In this document: one piece after another, positions 36,395 to 45,499 of the stretch
How positions within the stretch are numbered: the first letter of the stretch is position 1
Layout of the letters: each line of letters begins with the position of its first letter
DNA from: Corynebacterium sp. ES2730-CONJ
GTDB taxonomy: Bacteria; Actinomycetota; Actinomycetes; Mycobacteriales; Mycobacteriaceae
Reading direction: 5' to 3'
Assembly (NCBI RefSeq): GCF_024834055.1
Contig: NZ_JANUXZ010000002.1
Location: forward strand, 310,001 to 374,000
Length of the DNA stretch: 64,000 nt
The notes under the pieces: generated by a model
Databases searched by the model: none
Told to the model about the DNA's origin: nothing
Seen by the model: the letters and a program-made list of their open reading frames with translations, nothing else
Made by a program: the position numbers and the translations under genes

Positions 36395-39010
36395 CTAAAA
36401 AGTTTTAATCCACATCGACCGCGCTTCGATAATCAAGGATGCTGCGAGCATCAAGATGGTGGCACCCATAGGATGCAAAAGCCCGAGAGCAGCAGCGGTC
36501 ATAGCAGCGATATTATAGGTCCAAGCTAAAAGAAAATTGTTATTAATGAGGCGATTCATGCGCTTGGCTCCGGTAAAGAGCCACGGTATCGGTTCGGTAA
36601 GACCCCTTAAGAGGACAACATTAGCGTCGGTCGTTTCCAGCCCTGCAGGCAGTGGCATACTCGCCATCGCTCCCACCATCACGCCCACATCGGCAGCTCT
36701 AAAGCAACGCTTAGCCGAGTCATCGCCGACAACGGCCACTACCCGGCCATGGTTGTGCACACTGCGCACCGTCTGGGGTTTATTTCCCGGCTGGATACCT
36801 GCCAACACATGCGATACTCCAACCATATCCCCGTAGCGACGCGCCACCGGATAGGTATCACGGCTGAGCATCATGGTGTCGATGCCCTGATCCTCGAGGG
36901 CCTCAATGGAATCATTAGCATCGGGTTTTACCTCATCATGCAATGTAATAACGCCGCGATCTTGCCCCTTCCACCGAACGACGAGCGGTGTGCCCCCAGA
37001 GACAGCGGGGGCAGCCAACCGACCCTTGACATCAGAGAGATTACGCGGGCGCCACAGTTTCGCCTCTACGCTACGCATCTCCATGCCCCCATCAGCGGTG
37101 CGCATAGGAATCTCTACGACACCCCCGAAGCTACCTTGTTCATCAATATATTGGTGGCTCACCTCGATCAAACTCGGGATAGAATCATCAGAGGACGTAT
37201 CCCGAGATTCCCGGGCTGCTCGCACCAGAGCCAGCGATACGGGATGTTCACTCTCCATACACAGGGCTCCGGCAACGCGAATCACGAGGTCAGCATTTTC
37301 TCCCGCATTCGCGGTAACCGTTTCCACTGACATTTCGCCTTCACTTAAGGCACCCACTCGGTTGAAGATAACCGTGTCCACCATATCGAGGCGACGCACC
37401 GTCGCAGAATCTCGAATCAGCACGCCTCGGCGCGCTGCTGCTTCAATTCCCTGACGGGTAGCCACCGACGCGGATACAGCTAGGGATACCGGCGCCACGC
37501 ACCCCATCATAGAGAGGGCCGTTGCGGTGGCGAGATAGTAATTGTTGGTGAGCAGTGCCCAGATGGAAAAGACAGTCACCGCGCCCATAATTGCTGCTGG
37601 AACGAGTAGCGATGCCGAACGGGTAGCGAGAGCATCTGAATAATTTTGATGAAGACCCGAACGCCGAATCCACCGCGCTATTGCTACTAACCAGGTGCGG
37701 TGACCCGTTGCGATGGCGCGTACTTTCAGGTTCTTTTCTCCGTTGATGCACCCTGCGTACACGGTACTTTTAACTTTGACATCGAAGTGGCCGATCCCGA
37801 GGGCTCGACCGTCGATGGTGGAGGATCCGCCGATAACTATTCCATCAACAGGAATAATATCTCCTGCCGCAACGATGAGGTCATCGCCCACGTTGAGCTT
37901 CTGAACTGCAACTTCCTCTTCTTTGACTGCCCCAGTTGTGCGTTGTTTGGTTACCCGCAGGGCCGTCTGGCGGGCAGCGGGAAGATACTCGGCGAGCTCA
38001 TCAACTAAGTTCTTTCGGGTTTTGCGTGACAGTAGGCGTCCCGCTAGCAGGAAGAGGGTCATCGTACACGCGACATCGAAGAAGAAGACCCCGGAATCAT
38101 TAGCGGCGGGAGATGCGGTGAGAATTTCTGAACTCACCCGATAGCTCGGGCTCCCTGCCGAACTCAGCAGCATATGCAAGACGGAATAAACATATGCGGC
38201 GATAATAGCGAGGGAACTCGCAGCATCGAGAGCGAACATGCTGCGTCGGAAACCGCCGAGCATCGCCCGGTGGAAGGGGTAAGCGCCATAGGTAACAACA
38301 GGAAATGCAATGAGAGCGAGCACCCACTGCCAGTAATCGAATTGCAGGGTCGAATCGTAGCTGATCACTACCACGGGGATGGTGAGCAATAATGAGACGA
38401 TCAGCCGAGCTTTCGTGATGAGGCTTCGTGCTGTGAAAAGTACATCTGTGGGGTCTTGGGGCTCGATATGCCGATCCGGCCCTTCCAGAAAACCCTCTCT
38501 GCGGGCAAGAGCGAAATCCTTCTGCTCTTCTTCGGCGAGCCTGCGCGCCCCCCGTGACATCCGCTGCTGCCGACGACGCTGTCGCAGTTGCGAGCGGGAG
38601 ATTCTCCCCTCCTCCACATCCGACCACGCCATGCGCCGTCGAATCGAGGAGTCCGTGAGACGAGCAGTAATCCCGTGGCGGGCAAAGACTTGTTCAATAA
38701 CTTGGATATCGATCGTGCGAATGGCACTCACCCATGCCATGGATGAGGTGTAAACGATGCGTGCCTCAACGCCCTCAATGTCGTTGATGGCTTCTTCTAG
38801 CGGTGCTACGGAAGCAGCATTTTCTAATCCCTTGAGCTCGAAGGCAAAAGAGGTGCGTCCACTACTAATGGCAGCGGCCGCCGCCTCTTCGGGGTCGTTG
38901 ATATCCGAAAGAGTAAATGACGAGATTCCTACTCGCTTTGCTGCTTTCTTCGCCGAGGCGATAGCATCAAGAACCCGTGAATCGATGGCCTTAATATCGT
39001 TTTGATCCAT
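36395..39010 (-). CDS. degenerate heavy-metal P1B-type ATPase homologue (probable pseudo-ATPase)
   Basis: The 871-residue product follows the CopA/CtpA layout: an HMA-like domain (about 52-115), a long basic linker, eight membrane segments, actuator and P/N domains. Nearly all functional motifs are changed: HMA CxxC is NAAS (64-67); the actuator TGES is GIGH (405-408); the membrane CPC is CVA (504-506); DKTGT is NRVGA (550-554), so the phosphorylated Asp is missing; GDGxND is GDDSAK (762-767). The N-domain HP (589-590) and Lys744 remain. The frame is intact over 2.6 kb, so this looks like a conserved non-catalytic protein and not decay. Upstream of and probably co-transcribed with hemE; role unknown. 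Confidence 0.88.
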   Translation of the reverse strand: MDQNDIKAIDSRVLDAIASAKKAAKRVGISSFTLSDINDPEEAAAAAISSGRTSFAFELKGLENAASVAPLEEAINDIEGVEARIVYTSSMAWVSAIRTIDIQVIEQVFARHGITARLTDSSIRRRMAWSDVEEGRISRSQLRQRRRQQRMSRGARRLAEEEQKDFALARREGFLEGPDRHIEPQDPTDVLFTARSLITKARLIVSLLLTIPVVVISYDSTLQFDYWQWVLALIAFPVVTYGAYPFHRAMLGGFRRSMFALDAASSLAIIAAYVYSVLHMLLSSAGSPSYRVSSEILTASPAANDSGVFFFDVACTMTLFLLAGRLLSRKTRKNLVDELAEYLPAARQTALRVTKQRTTGAVKEEEVAVQKLNVGDDLIVAAGDIIPVDGIVIGGSSTIDGRALGIGHFDVKVKSTVYAGCINGEKNLKVRAIATGHRTWLVAIARWIRRSGLHQNYSDALATRSASLLVPAAIMGAVTVFSIWALLTNNYYLATATALSMMGCVAPVSLAVSASVATRQGIEAAARRGVLIRDSATVRRLDMVDTVIFNRVGALSEGEMSVETVTANAGENADLVIRVAGALCMESEHPVSLALVRAARESRDTSSDDSIPSLIEVSHQYIDEQGSFGGVVEIPMRTADGGMEMRSVEAKLWRPRNLSDVKGRLAAPAVSGGTPLVVRWKGQDRGVITLHDEVKPDANDSIEALEDQGIDTMMLSRDTYPVARRYGDMVGVSHVLAGIQPGNKPQTVRSVHNHGRVVAVVGDDSAKRCFRAADVGVMVGAMASMPLPAGLETTDANVVLLRGLTEPIPWLFTGAKRMNRLINNNFLLAWTYNIAAMTAAALGLLHPMGATILMLAASLIIEARSMWIKTF

Positions 39011-39226
39011 AATTTTCCAACCCGTTACTGTCTCACAGCCTATTCAGCGGGAGAAAAAAGCTCCCCATCACTCGGCACCCGACCGACGAAGCCCCAGCTT
39101 TCCCAGAGGCACTCCTCACACACTACAGGGTCATGGGGCTGAGTTGAAGATTGACCTCGTGAGCTTCCTTTGGGCGTTCTTTCCTCGGAACTCCGCCTTT
39201 CTGAAGCAGGCTAAGAGAAATGAAAA

Positions 39227-39262
39227 GGCTCTGGGCTGCTATTTCATCAGCAGCTCAGAGCC
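39227..39262 (-). terminator. terminator after the calcium-repeat protein gene
   Basis: A 14-bp stem (GGCTCTGGGCTGCT with near-perfect complement) followed on the minus strand by TTTTCATTTCTC, 40 bases after the stop. Confidence 0.85.
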
Positions 39263-39302
39263 AAAGTCATCGCCTAATCTTCTGTATTAGGACTTCCTGA
39301 TC

Positions 39303-41690
39303 CTAGCGTTGTGGATTAGTGAAGTTCTTCATGAAGGAATCAACGATAGGACGCAGCCATGGGAATGGGCGGGTCCAATCAAAAGGTGCGTGGCGGTTTT
39401 GAGGCCAGGTTCCGGCAACAGGACCACCAGGAATCAGAGATACCAGCGCTGCGATAGCGAAAGTCGCTGCTGCGGCAATGGCGCCCCCACCGAGAAGGTT
39501 AGTCCAGAACTTCGGATCCTTAAGATCGGCGCTACCGGTCTTATCTTGCCCCGGCACTTCGCCTTGAGGTAGCTCAACACTAGGAGCCTCGCCAGGAACA
39601 GCAGTCTCCGGCACTACACCCTCAGGAAGCTCAACACTAGGAGCCTCGCCAGGAACAGCAGCCTCTGGCACTACACCCTCAGGAAGCTCAACACTAGGAG
39701 CCTCCTCAGGTACAGCGGTCTCTGGCACTACACCCTCAGGAAGCTCAACACTAGGAGCCTCGCCAGGTACAGCGGTCTCCGGCACTACACCCTCAGGAAG
39801 CTCAACACTAGGAGCCTCGCCAGGTACAGCGGTCTCCGGCACTTCGCCCTCAGGAAGCTCAACACTAGGAGCTTCTTCAGGTACAGCGGTCGCGGGCTTG
39901 GAGTCTGGATCGCGGGGATCGGTTGGCTCACCGTATTTGCCGGTTAGCTCGTCCAGATCATTAACGCCATCCTTATCGGTGTCGGCCAGCTGTGGGTCAG
40001 TTCCGATTGCGATCTCTTCGTCGTCGGGAATGCCGTCGCCATCGGTATCCACCACGCGATCATCGCGATTAGGGTTGGTGTACTCACCGAAGGCAGATTC
40101 ATCTTGGATACTGCGGCCTTCGGTCTCATCGAAGCGAACCTTCAGTTCTTCACCGTCTAGGATACCGTCGCCATCCGTATCGTTATTAGTTGGGTTGGTG
40201 CTCCCTGGGAAATTGATGCCGTCTGCGTGTTGATCCTTGAAGGGGTTGAAGGTACCAGCAATTTCAGAGAAATCATCAATTCCGTCCTCGTCAGAGTCCT
40301 TCGCCTGAGGGTTGGTTCCGAAGTTCTCTTCTACGGGATCCGCTAGGCCGTCACCGTCGGTATCGACGGTTTGTACGTTTGGATCGGTGAAGAAGCGAGG
40401 ATCGAGGGTAGGGTTCACAAAGGTCTGGCCCGTTGCCTCATCGACGTAGGTACCCAATTCAATACCATCGAGCACTCCGTCTTTGTCGGTATCCCGATCC
40501 TTAGGGTTGGTATTGCCCGCTGGACGTGAGGGATCAAATTTGGTCTCGAAATCCGAGAGTAGACCCTTCACCTCAGCGGCGTCACCGATGCCGTCATTAT
40601 CGGTATCTGCTTCCCAAGGATCAGTATCGTAGTCCTGCTCCTCTTTATCGGTGAGGCCATCGCCGTCCGAGTCAGCTTTGTTTGGGTCGGTAGGTAGGGT
40701 GCCTGGAATGCCATCGTCAACGGTTTTATTGCCTCGGACCTTGACCTGCATTTCTTTTCCGTCGGGGATCAGATCTCCGTCGGTATCTGCGTTGTTGGGG
40801 TCGGTATTGCCTGCTGGCCACTCCGGATTGAAGGAATGATTCTTGAAGAGATCGTTCGACACGGTTGCGAAGACCTCATCGTAATCGGTAATCCCGTCCC
40901 CGTCGGAGTCAACGTTGTCGATCTTGGTACCAATTTCTAGCTCGAAGGCGTCGGGGAGGCCGTCGTTGTCGGTATCCTCACCGTCGGGCAAAGTTAGAGT
41001 CAAAGCACCGGAGGTGCTGTCGTTGGGGTCGGTCTTTTCACCGTCGAGCGTTTCGGTCTCCCCGGTGACCTCGTTGTACTTAACCTTAAGCTCCACACCG
41101 TCGCTCGTGCCGTCGTTATCGGTATCGGCATCGGCAGGGTTGGTTGAGCCGGGGGTATCAGGAAAATAACCGGTAGGGAACGTTTGATTGTGCGTTCCTA
41201 GAACTTCGTCGCCATCCAGGATGCCATCACCGTCGGTATCAGGATTGCCCACTTTGGTTCCGTAGAAGGCCTCATAAGCATCTGGGATACCATCGTTGTC
41301 GGTATCGGTCTCGTCATTTGCTCCACCGATAAGGTCGCGAAGGCCTTCGGGGAGATCGTTGATATCTTCCGTAACTGGAGCAGATTCATAAGCTGGCGCT
41401 TTTTCGCCACCCTGTGGAGTCTGAGCATCCGGCGTCTGGGTATCTTGCGCTTCAGTATCCGACGCTGGAGCGTCTGCTGCTGGAGCGTCCTGAGACTGCG
41501 CATCAGTCTGTGCATCCTGATTTTGAGATTCAACCTGCGCATCAGCTGCTGGGTTCTCCTCAGCAATCACTGGGACGCTCAGGGAGCCTGTTGCGGCTAA
41601 GGCGATAATTGCAGCTGCGGAAAGCCCTGTGCGGAATTTGCCAGCACTGAGGTTTTTCCCCGCATTGCGACGGCCATAGGTTTGCGTCAT
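39303..41690 (-). CDS. large secreted/surface protein with thrombospondin type 3-like calcium repeats
   Basis: From the ATG at 41690 (AAGG 7 bases upstream) the product has 795 residues: a signal peptide (about 18-43), an Asp/Ala/Gln-rich linker, then 14 acidic repeats of the DxDxDG type (such as DTDGDGIPDDEE) over about 130-590, separated by longer spacers, as in thrombospondin type 3 and related calcium-binding stalks. Then come five near-identical 19-residue units (VELPEGVVPETAVPGEAPS), one transmembrane helix (about 727-747) and a short basic/aromatic tail. There is no LPxTG, so anchoring is by the helix. Function unknown; calcium-stiffened adhesion or envelope role is inferred. Confidence 0.87.
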   Translation of the reverse strand: MTQTYGRRNAGKNLSAGKFRTGLSAAAIIALAATGSLSVPVIAEENPAADAQVESQNQDAQTDAQSQDAPAADAPASDTEAQDTQTPDAQTPQGGEKAPAYESAPVTEDINDLPEGLRDLIGGANDETDTDNDGIPDAYEAFYGTKVGNPDTDGDGILDGDEVLGTHNQTFPTGYFPDTPGSTNPADADTDNDGTSDGVELKVKYNEVTGETETLDGEKTDPNDSTSGALTLTLPDGEDTDNDGLPDAFELEIGTKIDNVDSDGDGITDYDEVFATVSNDLFKNHSFNPEWPAGNTDPNNADTDGDLIPDGKEMQVKVRGNKTVDDGIPGTLPTDPNKADSDGDGLTDKEEQDYDTDPWEADTDNDGIGDAAEVKGLLSDFETKFDPSRPAGNTNPKDRDTDKDGVLDGIELGTYVDEATGQTFVNPTLDPRFFTDPNVQTVDTDGDGLADPVEENFGTNPQAKDSDEDGIDDFSEIAGTFNPFKDQHADGINFPGSTNPTNNDTDGDGILDGEELKVRFDETEGRSIQDESAFGEYTNPNRDDRVVDTDGDGIPDDEEIAIGTDPQLADTDKDGVNDLDELTGKYGEPTDPRDPDSKPATAVPEEAPSVELPEGEVPETAVPGEAPSVELPEGVVPETAVPGEAPSVELPEGVVPETAVPEEAPSVELPEGVVPEAAVPGEAPSVELPEGVVPETAVPGEAPSVELPQGEVPGQDKTGSADLKDPKFWTNLLGGGAIAAAATFAIAALVSLIPGGPVAGTWPQNRHAPFDWTRPFPWLRPIVDSFMKNFTNPQR
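39571..39890. repeat. 57-bp in-frame tandem repeat
   Basis: The 57-base unit starting AGCTCAACACTAGGAGCC begins at 39571, 39628, 39685, 39742, 39799 and 39856. The copies differ at very few bases, which points to recent expansion. It encodes the Pro/Glu/Val repeat stalk of the surface protein. Confidence 0.95.
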
Positions 41691-42091
41691 CGTGAACCTT
41701 TCTTTCGGAGCGCCTGTATGAGGGCGATATCCGCACCCCGTCTTGGTCGAGCTGGTTGCTCGTGGAGCCAAGCAATCAGTCGACCCTCAGGAGCTCCTGT
41801 AGTTAATAAGTTTTCTGTGAAGACCACGGTAACAAATAGGAAATAACTATGCACACCGGCTAAGGCTCTTAGTAATATCATCCCCAGAAAAGGCCGAAGA
41901 AACGGACCTCTTTCTTCCACTCACCTATGGTTTGATCTGCGCTTTTGCTGATATGCTACTAGATATTGGGGATCTTATTCACAGCATAATATATTTGTGA
42001 TACCACTCACGGTTGTAAAGCATTTATATTCAAATACTTTTTATCAGGACTGGGAGCTCACTAAATACTTAGAAAAATCTTATAGTCATAG
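41691..42091. other. upstream region of the calcium-repeat protein gene
   Basis: About 400 bases without a gene. The part from 41940 to 42075 is strongly AT-rich and may hold the promoter or mark the edge of an insertion. It contains ATATGCTAC (41950-41958), a half-site identical to the pilus dyads, which could be chance. Confidence 0.5.
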
Positions 42092-42095
42092 CAAA

Positions 42096-42143
42096 ACCCC
42101 GCAGTTTCTCACGGCACTGGAGAACACCGTGAGAAACTGCGGG
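42096..42143 (-). terminator. terminator of the hemA-hemB operon
   Basis: A perfect 17-bp inverted repeat (CCCGCAGTTTCTCACGG, 12-base loop). On the minus strand it ends in GGGGTTTTGC, 71 bases after the last gene of the operon. Confidence 0.85.
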
Positions 42144-42213
42144 ACTCTGATGGGTGCTGAAAGGACAATAAGGAACACCGCGGCGGCCTCATCCACCCGC
42201 TATATACGCCTTT

Positions 42214-42756
42214 CTATGACCGAATCGACAATAGGGGCGTGGAGTTAGTGTCATCCTCAGCCCAGCGACGCATCTCTTCTCGGCCTAAAAGATAAACCGC
42301 TAAGGCTGCTCCCACACCGATAAGAATTTGTAAGCTGCCGTTGATTGCTAACAGCACTAAGGACATAGCATTTGCCTCAGTGACAGCAAAGACAAAAATT
42401 CCCCGAACACTGAGATATATACATACATAAATAAGCAATCGTCGGGCCATCGCAGATCGCTTGCCCCGCTGCGACAAGGTGGTCACAAACCACGCAAAGA
42501 CCCCGACGAGAGCGATAGCAACTAAGGCCGAGAAGCAAATACTGACTATTGCAAGGAGATCGAGCATCGCGGGGCCGGGTTTGAGGCCGGCATCCGAATC
42601 CGCATAAGCCTGTTGAATTTGTCGGATAAGAGTATCCCGGTGGATGATAGCGCCCACTGTGGCGATAATCTGGTGGAGAATCTCGATGAGAAAAATGCCG
42701 CTTAACAGTTTGATCGCAAAAGCCACTAATTCAGGTTTTGATCCCGGTTCGCTCAT
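42214..42756 (-). CDS. four-helix membrane protein at the end of the hem operon
   Basis: A 180-residue protein with four predicted membrane helices (about 10-36, 65-92, 105-125, 130-156) and polar ends; no recognised motif. It follows hemB by 56 bases and precedes the operon terminator, so it is expressed with the early heme genes. Function unknown. Confidence 0.7.
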   Translation of the reverse strand: MSEPGSKPELVAFAIKLLSGIFLIEILHQIIATVGAIIHRDTLIRQIQQAYADSDAGLKPGPAMLDLLAIVSICFSALVAIALVGVFAWFVTTLSQRGKRSAMARRLLIYVCIYLSVRGIFVFAVTEANAMSLVLLAINGSLQILIGVGAALAVYLLGREEMRRWAEDDTNSTPLLSIRS

Positions 42757-42812
42757 AATTCCTCAAAATCTACTCTCGTGGCTCCGCAAGCCAATAAATT
42801 TGTCTCTCCAGT

Positions 42813-43817
42813 TTAAAAGTTACGGAGCTTTTTTGCCGCATCCAACGCAAAATAAGTCAAAATCTGCTCAGCGCCTGCACGTTTAATAGAGAGCAGGGAT
42901 TCCATCATCACGGCATCGAGGTCGAGCCACCCGTTACTGGCTGCCGCGTGTAGCATCGCATATTCACCCGAGACTTGGTAGGCGGCAACTGGGATAGGTG
43001 AACGATCTGCTACCTGCCGTACGATATCGAGATAACTCATAGCTGGTTTTACCATGACGAAATCGGCACCTTCGGCTATATCTAGATCGACTTCAAGCAG
43101 CGACTCGCGCGCATTCGCGGGGTCTTGCTGATAAGCGCGCCGATCCCCCACCAGGCTGGAGCCGACGGCTTCTCGGAATGGCCCAAAGAATGCAGATGCA
43201 TATTTAGCGGAGTAGGCCATAATGGCCACATCATGGTAGCCCGCTTCGTCAAGCCCCTCCCTGATCGCGCGGATTTGTCCATCCATCATTCCCGATGGGC
43301 TGATAATATGCGCTCCGGCTCGCGCCTGCGATACCGCCATATCTTTATAACGGAGAAGAGTAGCATCATTATCAACGATCATCTCACCCCACTGATTCTC
43401 AGTGAGCACTCCACAGTGACCGTGATCGGTGAATTCATCAAGGCAGGTATCGGCCATAATGAGGATATCATCACCGTATTCCTGGCGGAGCACTGAAATT
43501 GCTCGGTTGAGGATGCCATCCGGGTCGCTCGCTTCCGTGCCACGAGCGTCTTTATTACCTTCGTCAGGGACTCCAAAGAGATCAATGCAGCGGATACCAC
43601 ACTCAATCGCTTGGCCGACGACTTCGCGCAAGGAGTCCAACGTGTGTTGATATTGGCCAGGCATCGAACTGATCTCACGAGGTTGAGATAGACCGTGGGC
43701 AATAAAGAGCGGGTAAATGAGATCTGCGGGTTGCAGCGTTGTTTCTGCAACGAAATCTCGCATCGTGGCATTAACGCGCAGCCGCCTAGGACGGCGTTGT
43801 GGATAGTGGGAGGTCAT
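42813..43817 (-). CDS. hemB: delta-aminolevulinic acid dehydratase (porphobilinogen synthase)
   Basis: Condenses two 5-aminolevulinates to porphobilinogen. The 334-residue protein has the metal segment MADTCLDEFTDHGHCG (about 121-136; the middle Cys of the classic zinc triad is Asp here, first and third kept), and the two Schiff-base lysines in AYSAKYASAFFGPF (about 205) and FVMVKPAMSYLD (about 259). It lies 16 bases after hemD. Confidence 0.97.
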   Translation of the reverse strand: MTSHYPQRRPRRLRVNATMRDFVAETTLQPADLIYPLFIAHGLSQPREISSMPGQYQHTLDSLREVVGQAIECGIRCIDLFGVPDEGNKDARGTEASDPDGILNRAISVLRQEYGDDILIMADTCLDEFTDHGHCGVLTENQWGEMIVDNDATLLRYKDMAVSQARAGAHIISPSGMMDGQIRAIREGLDEAGYHDVAIMAYSAKYASAFFGPFREAVGSSLVGDRRAYQQDPANARESLLEVDLDIAEGADFVMVKPAMSYLDIVRQVADRSPIPVAAYQVSGEYAMLHAAASNGWLDLDAVMMESLLSIKRAGAEQILTYFALDAAKKLRNF

Positions 43818-43833
43818 GATTAAGCCTTCATTA

Positions 43834-44595
43834 TTATTCGAATTTCAACCTTGATCGTACTTGGTCGATGGTGACCCTAACCAGTGCGTCGACAGTGGCA
43901 ACAGGGGGCATCACTGTGGAGTGTAGTCCGAGCTCCTCGGCCACGGCTAAGGTGCGGGGACCGATACAGCCCACAACACACCGCTGTGGTGGAAGACCGA
44001 AACGACTAACAAAATGTCGAGCCATCGATCCCGAACTCAAACAGATTGCCGCGTAGTCGCCTGCCGCCATGATCTCTAGCACCTCTGGTGGGGGCGGTGG
44101 TGCCTCCACGGTTCGATAGGCTTCGACGCAGTCCACCTCATATCCCAGCGAGGTCAACCCTGCGGGTAGTTCTGGGCTCGCCAGGTTGCCTCGAGGCAGC
44201 AGAACTCTCCCTGCGCCTTGGGGTTGGTGTGTGCCCTGTGCACAAAAGGGAGGAAAAATAGTGAGCAGTCCAGTGGCGTTATAGTGCTGTGCGGGCGGAA
44301 CTACATCAACCGATTGGCCGAGTTCTTCGAGCGCACGTGCGGTTTTGACGCCGACGGCCGCTATTTTCACTCCATGGAGAGGTAAGGCCTCGCGGCAGGC
44401 ATCAACAGCATTGGTGGAGGTGAAAATGACCCACTCATATGCGCCTTGTAATGCCTTAGATAAGACCTGTTGATCGCGGGTAGGTTTGATGGCAATCATG
44501 GGTACGACGAGGGCGCACATGCCGTGGTGCTCGATGGCGTTGACCATGTTTTGTGCCTGTCCGAGCGCTCGAGGCACCACGATTGTGGGCATCAT
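43834..44595 (-). CDS. hemD: uroporphyrinogen-III synthase, stand-alone
   Basis: Cyclises hydroxymethylbilane to uroporphyrinogen III. The 253-residue product is a single HemD domain pair, with VIFTSTNAV (about 56), the first-domain strand VAAVGVKTARALEELG and the second-domain segment AICLSSGSMARHF followed by CIGPRTLAVAEELG. Several related actinobacteria have HemD fused to the methyltransferase CobA; no such domain is present here. It is 14 bases after hemC. Confidence 0.93.
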   Translation of the reverse strand: MMPTIVVPRALGQAQNMVNAIEHHGMCALVVPMIAIKPTRDQQVLSKALQGAYEWVIFTSTNAVDACREALPLHGVKIAAVGVKTARALEELGQSVDVVPPAQHYNATGLLTIFPPFCAQGTHQPQGAGRVLLPRGNLASPELPAGLTSLGYEVDCVEAYRTVEAPPPPPEVLEIMAAGDYAAICLSSGSMARHFVSRFGLPPQRCVVGCIGPRTLAVAEELGLHSTVMPPVATVDALVRVTIDQVRSRLKFE

Positions 44596-44609
44596 AATGG
44601 CCTTAAGTC

Positions 44610-45497
44610 CTAATCGAGGAGCAACGCGGCTCCACGAGCAAAGAGCTTTGCCGCCACCTCTTCGCCTAGGTTCGCAGCCTGATCCACAGCCCCGGTTGCG
44701 TGGGCTCGCAGCGTGAGGCCGCCATCGAGTCGGGTAACACTTCCCACAAGAGTGAGAGTATCTGCCTCTAGACGAGCATAGGCGGCCACCGGAGCCGTGC
44801 AGCCGGCTTCGAGGTGGGCTAAAACCGCTCGTTCAGCGAGAGCACACGCTGTAGCGGGGTGGTCTGCTAGCTGTGAAATAGCAGCAATAGCGGCCTGATC
44901 GTCTGCGCGACATTCGACCGCCAATGCGCCTTGCGCAGGGGCGGGAATAAACTGCTCAGGATTAAAAATATCGGTAGCTTCGTTATTCCTATTGACGCGC
45001 GCCAGCCCCGCATATGCTAAAACAACGCCATCGAGTTCCCCAGAGCGCACCTTGGCTATGCGAGTATCAATATTGCCTCGTAAGGGGCGGGTCTGAATAT
45101 CTGGACGCATCGCCCGCAACTGGGATATACGGCGCGGGGCGCCGGTTCCGATCACAGCGCCTTCGGGAAGGGCTGCGAAATCTAAGCCATCGCGAGCGAT
45201 GAGACAGTCCCGGACATCAGCGCGCTGAGGAACCACACAATAAAAACGGGGGTCGGGCGCGGTGGGGAGATCTTTAAAAGAATGAACAGCGATATCGCAG
45301 TCTCCTTGGGCGAGGGCATCACGCAAGGCTTGGGTGAATACTCCCACGCCGATTCTTTCCACTGGGGCCATATTGACGTCCCCCTGTGTGGCGACAATGC
45401 GAAGATCTGCGTGGTACCCCAGTTGATGCAGTGCATCTCGGATATGGCCAGACTGCGTGGTGGCCAGTAGCGATCCTCGGGTACCGATTGTCAACAT
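44610..45497 (-). CDS. hemC: porphobilinogen deaminase (hydroxymethylbilane synthase)
   Basis: Polymerises four porphobilinogens. The 295-residue product starts [16 protein letters not shown], has the catalytic Asp region [10 protein letters not shown] (about 75-84), [17 protein letters not shown] (about 117) and the cofactor cysteine in [13 protein letters not shown] (about 232). Start is 2 bases after the hemA stop. Confidence 0.97.
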   Translation of the reverse strand: MLTIGTRGSLLATTQSGHIRDALHQLGYHADLRIVATQGDVNMAPVERIGVGVFTQALRDALAQGDCDIAVHSFKDLPTAPDPRFYCVVPQRADVRDCLIARDGLDFAALPEGAVIGTGAPRRISQLRAMRPDIQTRPLRGNIDTRIAKVRSGELDGVVLAYAGLARVNRNNEATDIFNPEQFIPAPAQGALAVECRADDQAAIAAISQLADHPATACALAERAVLAHLEAGCTAPVAAYARLEADTLTLVGSVTRLDGGLTLRAHATGAVDQAANLGEEVAAKLFARGAALLLD

Positions 45498-45499
45498 TT

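Noticed and set aside
36749-37330. A 193-codon plus-strand frame inside the degenerate ATPase gene
   Set aside because: Shadow of the long minus-strand frame with typical antisense composition.
36395-39010. Calling the ATPase-like gene a pseudogene
   Set aside because: There is no frameshift or stop in 871 codons, and changes are concentrated in functional motifs while the framework is kept, which fits a non-catalytic protein better than decay.
39571-39890. Possible CRISPR array because of regular 57-bp repeats
   Set aside because: The repeats have no spacers, are in frame and encode the Pro/Glu stalk of the surface protein.
42096-42143. Possible insertion sequence end because of the perfect 17-bp inverted repeat
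   Set aside because: Only a 12-base loop lies between the arms, and a T-tract follows behind the hem operon, so it is a terminator.
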